This document shows, piece after piece, positions 59,640-64,000 of a DNA stretch of 64,000 nt. This stretch comes from Lentisphaerae bacterium RIFOXYA12_64_32 (GTDB taxonomy: Bacteria > Verrucomicrobiota > Lentisphaeria > Oligosphaerales > YB12-FULL-65-16). The stretch's first letter is position 1, and each line of letters opens with the position of its first letter. Position numbers and translations under genes: made by a program. The stretch lies in assembly GCA_001803235.1 (NCBI GenBank), contig MHBL01000302.1, forward strand, positions 1-64,000, read 5' to 3'. Under the pieces are notes generated by a model. It had not been told where the DNA came from and did not search any database. It worked only from the letters and a program-made list of their open reading frames with translations.

Positions 59640-59846
59640 ATCCTGGGGAACAAGAACTGCGAACGGCTCGAGATCAACCTGCATCGCTGGAACTGGGACT
59701 CGCTCGCCAAACTGCTGGTACGCTACAAGTGGAACCAGCCGCCGTACAGCACGCGGTACCCGAAACTGGGCGAGATGTTCCAGAAGGACCCGATCGCCGC
59801 ACCCTGCCCGCGTCAAGGCAGTCCCGATGCCGGAAACAGCCAATGA
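59640..59846 (+). pseudogene. C-terminal remnant of a right-handed beta-helix protein
   Basis: A frame reads GNKNCERLEINLHRWNWDSLAKLLVRYKWNQPPYSTRYPKLGEMFQKDP, the usual end of secreted beta-helix or pectate-lyase-like proteins of PVC bacteria. No start or barrel precedes it, and the last residues (after about 59815) already belong to other DNA. It is a broken fragment that abuts the 3' end of the tag gene. Confidence 0.6.
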
Positions 59847-60375
59847 CGTGATCATTTACCATCCCGACAGCCTGCATGAAGGAATAGCAGATGCTGGGTC
59901 CAACGAAGTTGAACCCCCGCCGCGTCAGGTCTTTGCTCATCGTGTCGGACAGTGTACTTCTCGCAGGCAACTCGGCCAGCGATCGCCACGCATTCTGCCT
60001 GGGCTGATAATCGACATAACGCCAGATGAAGGAGTCAAAGGAGCCGAACTCTTCTCTGATGGCGAGGACTCGGCGTGCATTCCCAATGGTCGACTCAATC
60101 TTCAAGCGATGCCGCACGATGCCGGGGTCTGCAAGCAGGCGCTGAACATCCGTGCCTGAATAGCTGGCGATTCTCTGCGGGTCGAATCCGTCGAGAGCTC
60201 TGCGGTAGTTGTCGCGTTTCCTAAGGATGGTCCGCCAGCTCAGACCTGCTTGTGCGCCCTCCAGAGTCAGCAACTCGAAAAGGCCATGATCATCGTGTAG
60301 AGGTACCCCCCATTCCTCGTCGTGGTATCTCACATACAGCGCATCAGTGCCGCACCATTCGCATCTGGTCTTCAT
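59674..60375 (-). CDS. tag: DNA-3-methyladenine glycosylase I with abnormal C-terminus
   Basis: About 233 residues. MKTRCEWCGTDALYVRYHDEEWGVPLHDD, GAQAGLSWRTILRKRDNYRRAF-like and FVGPSICYSFMQAVGMVNDHVIGCFRHR are Tag signatures, with the zinc ligands Cys4, His17 and the C-terminal Cys/His. It excises 3-methyladenine from alkylated DNA. Normal Tag ends near CFRH (about 185-190 residues). Here about 45 extra residues (DCLDAGRVRR..) are read through the antisense of the beta-helix remnant, so the natural stop seems lost by a junction near 59820-59845. The core is intact and probably active. Confidence 0.88.
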   Translation of the reverse strand: MKTRCEWCGTDALYVRYHDEEWGVPLHDDHGLFELLTLEGAQAGLSWRTILRKRDNYRRALDGFDPQRIASYSGTDVQRLLADPGIVRHRLKIESTIGNARRVLAIREEFGSFDSFIWRYVDYQPRQNAWRSLAELPARSTLSDTMSKDLTRRGFNFVGPSICYSFMQAVGMVNDHVIGCFRHRDCLDAGRVRRSGPSGTSRPVSGTACCTAAGSTCSVPAVWRASPSSSDAG

Positions 60376-60630
60376 GTGCTTCGAGCCCAACCTGAAACCC
60401 CAATGCTACCCAACTTAGGCGATGTGGCCATGGGAAAAGGCGTACGGGTCTGTCGTATTGCCGAGTGCAACACCAAGCGCGCCCCAAGCCGGCCCGCGAG
60501 GACGCGGGCGCTCCAAAGAGCCGCATCCCTGGAACCGGTCTCCTGGTCTTAGGTTGGGGGCATTCCCTGAGACCCGGAACCCGTGGAACCACACCACTGC
60601 CATATCGCAACGGACTTGGCAGGCGACACG
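60376..60630. other. Gap between tag and the beta-helix gene
   Basis: No gene is supported. Short G+C-rich hairpins such as CCCGCG-aggac-GCGGG (about 60495-60512) are present. Confidence 0.45.
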
Positions 60631-61842
60631 CTACAGTCCCGTCGTCACCGTCACGCGGGCATCGACGAACCTGGGAGTGTTCACGCCTTCCACCGCGTTG
60701 CCGGTAGAGACGACGGTCAGCCGCAGACCCTCCGCGGCCGTGTAGTACAGACCAGTCCCGCGCGGCGTCCCGGCGCCGCGGATCGCGTTACCGGTCACGG
60801 TGACCACGCCCGTGCCGTACTTCACCGACACCGCGAGATAGCGATAGATCGAATCCGGTTCCTTTTCCCCGCCGAAGTTGAAGATGCGGTTGTTCCCAAT
60901 CGTGGACGCCGCGCCGCCCTGGACGATGGCGTGAATGCCGCACCACGTCCCGGCCTGCTTCGTCTCGCCGAACCCTTCGATGTAGTTGTCGCAGATCGAG
61001 GTGGCAAAGCACCGGTGCGCATAGATCGCGTGCTGCGGCACGCCGTAGATGTGGTTGCGCTCGACGACCCACCCGGCCGCATTGTCCATGTGGATGCCGT
61101 CGACGCCGGAACTTGCGATCCAGTTGTCGCTCAACGTCCAGTCGGTCACCGAGTTGCCCGTGTCCTCGACAAACACGCCATGCCGCCCGGAGTTCTCAAT
61201 GAAGTTGTCCGAAATGCGGCCGTTCACCTGCGAGTTCTTCAGCCCGGTGCCGTTGGCGCTGCGGTTCGTCAGACGCAGGCCGTCGCCGCCCATTCCCGTG
61301 ATGTGCAGGTCCTCGACCACGCTCAGCCACGAGCGCAGGACCAGTCCGGCCGTCGCCGCCTGCGCGTTGTTCGCCTTGTTCCCGTCCAGCGTCAGGTGCC
61401 GCACCGCCACGGGTGTCCCGGTGTAGTCCGTGTTGTCGAGGAACCCGGCAGATGCGACCAACGCAACCAGATTCGCACCATCCGCCTGCTTCAGGACCGT
61501 GCCGGTCCGGCTCTCGCCGCGGTAGGCCCGCCTGCCGAGCAAACGGATGGTCTGGTTGATCAAGCACGCCCCGCGGATCACGATCTCCGCACCCTCGGGA
61601 CTGCCGGCAATGGCGGCATTGATCGCGGCGGCATCCGCCAGCGTATTGCTGCCGACGATGAGGATCGGCTGTGCCACAGCCGGCACCGCGGCCGGAACGG
61701 GCGCCACAACCGGTGCGGGGACAGGGACATCCGTCAGTGCCGATGCTGGGGGTGCGACCGGCTCAGGCGCGGGGACCACCGGCTGGCTCCAAGCGGAGAC
61801 CGCGAGAACAGAAACCGCGATGAAAGAAAGGTATCTCTGCAT
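60631..61842 (-). CDS. Secreted right-handed beta-helix protein
   Basis: About 403 residues. The start at 61842 follows GAGAGGAGACG and gives a signal peptide (MQRYLSFIAVSVLAVSAWSQ). A Pro/Val/Ala linker (VVPAPEPVAPPAS..) comes next, then ADAAAINAAIAGSPEGAEIVIRGACLI, the usual entry of pectate-lyase-like beta-helices. About eight parallel coils follow with NGR, GVDGIHMDNAAGWVVERNHIYG and NYIEGF repeats. It may bind or cut a polysaccharide; active residues cannot be assigned by eye. Confidence 0.83.
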   Translation of the reverse strand: MQRYLSFIAVSVLAVSAWSQPVVPAPEPVAPPASALTDVPVPAPVVAPVPAAVPAVAQPILIVGSNTLADAAAINAAIAGSPEGAEIVIRGACLINQTIRLLGRRAYRGESRTGTVLKQADGANLVALVASAGFLDNTDYTGTPVAVRHLTLDGNKANNAQAATAGLVLRSWLSVVEDLHITGMGGDGLRLTNRSANGTGLKNSQVNGRISDNFIENSGRHGVFVEDTGNSVTDWTLSDNWIASSGVDGIHMDNAAGWVVERNHIYGVPQHAIYAHRCFATSICDNYIEGFGETKQAGTWCGIHAIVQGGAASTIGNNRIFNFGGEKEPDSIYRYLAVSVKYGTGVVTVTGNAIRGAGTPRGTGLYYTAAEGLRLTVVSTGNAVEGVNTPRFVDARVTVTTGL

Positions 61843-62042
61843 CGTCTCCTCTCGCCAGTTGCCGGTCGAGTTCCTTCTGAGCTGGAGCCCGTTGCATGAG
61901 GGTCGGGGATCGGCCTGCAAGGCCGACGCTACAGTCGATTGTGAGCTTGCGCTAATCGCTGTAGTGGCCGCGTTGCACGCGGCTCTTGGGCTTTTGCAGC
62001 AGGGTCGAGCTGTGGCCTTAAGGCCAACCTGATACCCACCGG

Positions 62043-62261
62043 TCATCGGCGCTCCCGTGTCGCGCGCTCAGCCATGTACTCGCGCAACGGGCGACTCGGT
62101 TCACCGCGTCGCGCCTCCATGCACGCGATGTCCAAGAGGTCCTCACGGTATTCGGCAACCCGCAACAACGAGGCTAAGAACTTGTCTCGTTGCGGCTTCG
62201 TCAATGCCTGGAACTCACTCCACAGTCCATGGGCCGTGCCGTTGTGGAAAGTTGTGGTCAT
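62043..62261 (-). CDS. Small hypothetical protein
   Basis: 72 mainly helical residues (SEFQALTKPQRDKFLASLLRVAEYREDLLDIACMEARRGEPSRPLREYMAERATRERR). A GAGAGGA ribosome site precedes the ATG. The size and charged helical C-terminus resemble antitoxins without a partner, but I do not recognise the family. It lies just upstream of the beta-helix gene on the same strand. Confidence 0.55.
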   Translation of the reverse strand: MTTTFHNGTAHGLWSEFQALTKPQRDKFLASLLRVAEYREDLLDIACMEARRGEPSRPLREYMAERATRERR

Positions 62262-62391
62262 GATCGTACCATCCTCTCAGAGGATTCTTGTCGGCGCGGG
62301 ACAACCCAGACACCGAACTACAGTCGCCCCCCATCATTGAACGTAACTGCTCAGGTAGGCTGTAGGCAAGAATCACACCACAGACCACGCA

Positions 62392-62430
62392 GTGCTCTGG
62401 AGCCTACAGCCTAACAGCCTAAGCTACCTG
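62392..62430 (+). repeat. CCTACAGCCTAA word repeat
   Basis: GCCTACAGCCTAACAGCCTA-type low-complexity repeats; similar words occur at 43490-43515. The gap 62262-62694 otherwise holds R1 copy c and no gene. Confidence 0.5.
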
Positions 62431-62540
62431 AGTTACCCTATGAACGAAGGTAACGGCTTGGCAATGGAGTTGTCAAGAACCCAGCTTGTTTCCCCGCCCC
62501 ACGGCGGACCCGCCAGCAACCGCGGGGTTGCACGGGTCAT

Positions 62541-62597
62541 GAACTTATCGCTACGCGAAACTGGGGACCATGGTCCTTGCGCCAGAACGAGATGTAA
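62541..62597 (+). repeat. Dispersed repeat family R1, copy c
   Basis: GAACTTATCGCTACGCGAAA, CTGGGGACCATGG, then AACGAGATGT; diverged from the copies at 101 and 15672 but collinear. Confidence 0.65.
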
Positions 62598-62694
62598 GGC
62601 CGGGTATAGCCGAGGGATTCAAGCCCCTGCGTCTGCCGTTCTGTGACTCGCCAAACCACGAGAGTCGAGTCCCACACGTCTCGTCGGGCATGCG

Positions 62695-62919
62695 TTACGC
62701 GGGCACTGCCTCATAAATGACAGGCCGGTACTTGGCAGGCGGGATCGGTTTGCCCTCGGCGCGGGCAGCCTGCAACCACAGGTCCTTCGCCTTCTGGACC
62801 TCCTCCAGGGCAGCGGCGGGCGTCGCGCCGAAAGCCGAACACGCATCCAAGTCAGGAATGTCGGCGATGTAGCCTTCGTCTTCCTCGGAGTAAAAGATAT
62901 TGATGTGGTAGTCGCGCAT
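62695..62919 (-). CDS. hicB: HicB-type antitoxin
   Basis: A 74-residue HicB-like protein with the RNase H-like fold: YHINIFYSEEDEGYIADIPDLDACSAFGATPAAALEEVQKAKDLWLQAARAEGKPIPPA. It has no C-terminal DNA-binding domain, as in the short HicB class. Its ATG overlaps the stop of the toxin gene by one base. Confidence 0.93.
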   Translation of the reverse strand: MRDYHINIFYSEEDEGYIADIPDLDACSAFGATPAAALEEVQKAKDLWLQAARAEGKPIPPAKYRPVIYEAVPA

Positions 62920-63170
62920 TATTCGCCCTCCAGTCTCAGGTTGCGCCGTTCGACCAACTTGAGGAACTGGCGTATCTGGTATGGCTTCGCCTGGCCCTTC
63001 ACGTTCTGAAGGTTGACCAACTCGGGGACGTCCTGTCGAGTGAATATGTGGTGACTGCCGTCGGTTCGAGAGAGGTGGAATCCAAACCCCTCTACCAGGC
63101 TGATCATGTCCGCAAAACGAACATTCTTGGACCCGCCCAGTATGTTCTGGAGGAGCCTGCGTCGGTTCAT
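62919..63170 (-). CDS. hicA: HicA-type mRNA interferase toxin
   Basis: An 83-residue double-stranded-RNA-binding-like toxin. The catalytic His region is SRTDGSHHIFTRQDVPELVNLQNVKGQAKPYQIRQFLKLVE. It cleaves mRNA until bound by HicB. It is somewhat longer at the N-terminus than minimal HicA (about 60 residues), with a leading helix (MNRRRLLQNILGGSKNVRFADMISLVEGFGF). Confidence 0.92.
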   Translation of the reverse strand: MNRRRLLQNILGGSKNVRFADMISLVEGFGFHLSRTDGSHHIFTRQDVPELVNLQNVKGQAKPYQIRQFLKLVERRNLRLEGE

Positions 63171-63363
63171 GGCGTCTTTCGATGATTCATCCTGCCGACT
63201 CTTCTTTGCGGAGGGCGGCTATCGAGATCTTCCGACGAGCCGACGTTATTCTGCTAATAACATTGCGTGACAACGTCCCGCCGTCAAGCACCGGATCTCT
63301 CACTCACCACGCTGGACCGCCAGCAACCGCGGGGCTGCGCAGGTCCTCATACCGCCGCAGATC
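63171..63363. other. Gap between hicA and the SEC-C gene
   Basis: No gene is supported. An A+T-richer patch (about 63236-63270) may hold the hicA promoter on the minus strand. Confidence 0.4.
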
Positions 63364-63774
63364 CTACTTCGGCCCCGTGTTCTGCTCGGGAACCACACGG
63401 AAACCCTCGACATTCTTGTACCCGGCATGCCGCAGCGAGAGGGCGAAATCGGCCGCGCTCCCGCCCGCATCCTGGACGGCGAATGCTGCGTTCAGGTGCT
63501 CAGTCGCCATTGCCGTCGCCGAATCCTCGTCGTCGACGACCGTGTCCGACTTGGCCAAGCAGAAGTACTCTTCCCATGTGTCCGGGGATACCTCTTTATA
63601 GCACAGCAATGAGGGGAAATACCCGCCCGGCCCGCCGTAGCTGCCGGGCTCGTACCGAAACCGGCCCGCGGGCAAGGGCTCCGCGCGCAGGGCCGTCTCG
63701 CGGTCGATGCAGCAATGCTTGTACTTGCGCCCGCTCCCACACGGACACGGCGCGTTCCTTCCGATGTCTGCCAT
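63364..63774 (-). CDS. SEC-C motif zinc protein
   Basis: 136 residues. The N-terminal NAPCPCGSGRKYKHCC is the SEC-C zinc-binding motif best known from the SecA tail. The remainder (YGGPGGYFPSLLCYKEVSPDTWEEYFCLAKSDTVVDDEDSATAMATEHLNAAF) is not recognised. It is a small cytoplasmic protein of unknown role. No link to the SecA-like protein at 7.2 kb, whose own zinc tail is missing, can be shown. Confidence 0.8.
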   Translation of the reverse strand: MADIGRNAPCPCGSGRKYKHCCIDRETALRAEPLPAGRFRYEPGSYGGPGGYFPSLLCYKEVSPDTWEEYFCLAKSDTVVDDEDSATAMATEHLNAAFAVQDAGGSAADFALSLRHAGYKNVEGFRVVPEQNTGPK

Positions 63775-63797
63775 GCTTCATCGGTCCTTCTTGATCG

Positions 63798-63995
63798 TCA
63801 CCGGGTACGCCGTGTGGGCCGCGACGGTTTGCGGCCACGACTGGCCGTCGGCCGGGTACCCGCGTCGCGTCGGATCTCTACCCGGTATGCCGTCTCGCCG
63901 AAACTTTCATACGCCGTCACGCTCAGCCGGTACGACACGCCCTCGACGACGATGGGTTTGCCGCGCCTGCGTGCAGCATGAAGCTGTTCCCGCAA
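63798..63995 (-). CDS. Partial gene at the window edge
   Basis: At least 65 residues of a frame that remains open close to the right edge (a TTG at 63995 is the first possible start inside). GKPIVVEGVSYRLSVTAYESFGETAYRVEIRRD looks like a short beta-rich domain; the basic tail is low-complexity. It may be cut by the window. It ends 23 bp before the SEC-C start. Confidence 0.4.
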   Translation of the reverse strand: MREQLHAARRRGKPIVVEGVSYRLSVTAYESFGETAYRVEIRRDAGTRPTASRGRKPSRPTRRTR

Positions 63996-64000
63996 CGCCG

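Overview
The window is G+C-rich, about 64 kb, and has no rRNA, tRNA or CRISPR array that I can recognise. The gene content suggests an uncultured bacterium of the PVC superphylum (Planctomycetota/Lentisphaerota-like) or a Hydrogenedentota-like lineage. The pointers are many secreted glycan-active enzymes without SusC/SusD, FAD_oxidored and sugar-isomerase TIM-barrel proteins, an OPT-like DUF6785-type membrane protein, an M50-PqqD/HlyD export cluster, several small toxin-antitoxin pairs, and intergenic DNA full of palindromic repeats. This placement is inference, not proof.

Layout. 0.4-3.4 kb: an Rrf2 regulator and cydAB (cytochrome bd oxidase), with a palindrome upstream. 3.4-6.5 kb: a repeat-rich gap, a FAD-dependent oxidoreductase and a secreted PHP-type metallohydrolase. 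7.2-17.3 kb (minus strand): a compact operon-like block. In transcription order it is a TolC-type outer-membrane protein, a VapBC-type pair, an HlyD adaptor, a GAF-HlyD fusion, a TIM-barrel isomerase, a PqqD-M50 protease-lipoyl fusion and a short SecA-like ATPase. I read it as a poorly described export machine. 17.6-29.9 kb: a DUF6785-type membrane protein, aldo/keto reductase, GH13-like amylase, TIM-barrel isomerase and a frameshifted GH84-like enzyme. 30.1-32.3 kb: a less G+C-rich island with a HEPN protein, a membrane protein, an orphan antitoxin and an AbrB/PIN toxin pair. 32.4-49.9 kb: more glycan enzymes (GHL6-like with CBM9, PL22-like, GH57-like with its LacI regulator and a clear promoter/operator, a second GHL6-like protein, heparinase-like with NPCBM). 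Between these lie a TauE/SafE permease and a rubredoxin-Rieske-flavodoxin fusion.

50.7-59.6 kb: a visibly less G+C-rich operon of foreign appearance. It encodes an ArsR-rhodanese regulator, MMPL/RND exporter, periplasmic protein, double thioredoxin-fold protein, CxxCH protein, YHS lipoprotein, LolA-like protein, outer-membrane barrel and a TPMT-type methyltransferase. I infer a thiol- or metalloid-responsive export/detoxification unit. 59.6-64 kb: relic DNA joined to a tag gene, a secreted beta-helix protein, HicAB, a SEC-C protein and a partial gene at the edge.

The intergenic DNA holds at least six dispersed palindromic families. The best supported is a 120-153 bp MITE-like element in three copies, with 16-bp terminal inverted repeats and 10-11 bp flanking duplications. 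A second family folds as a three-way junction with a compensatory base change between copies.
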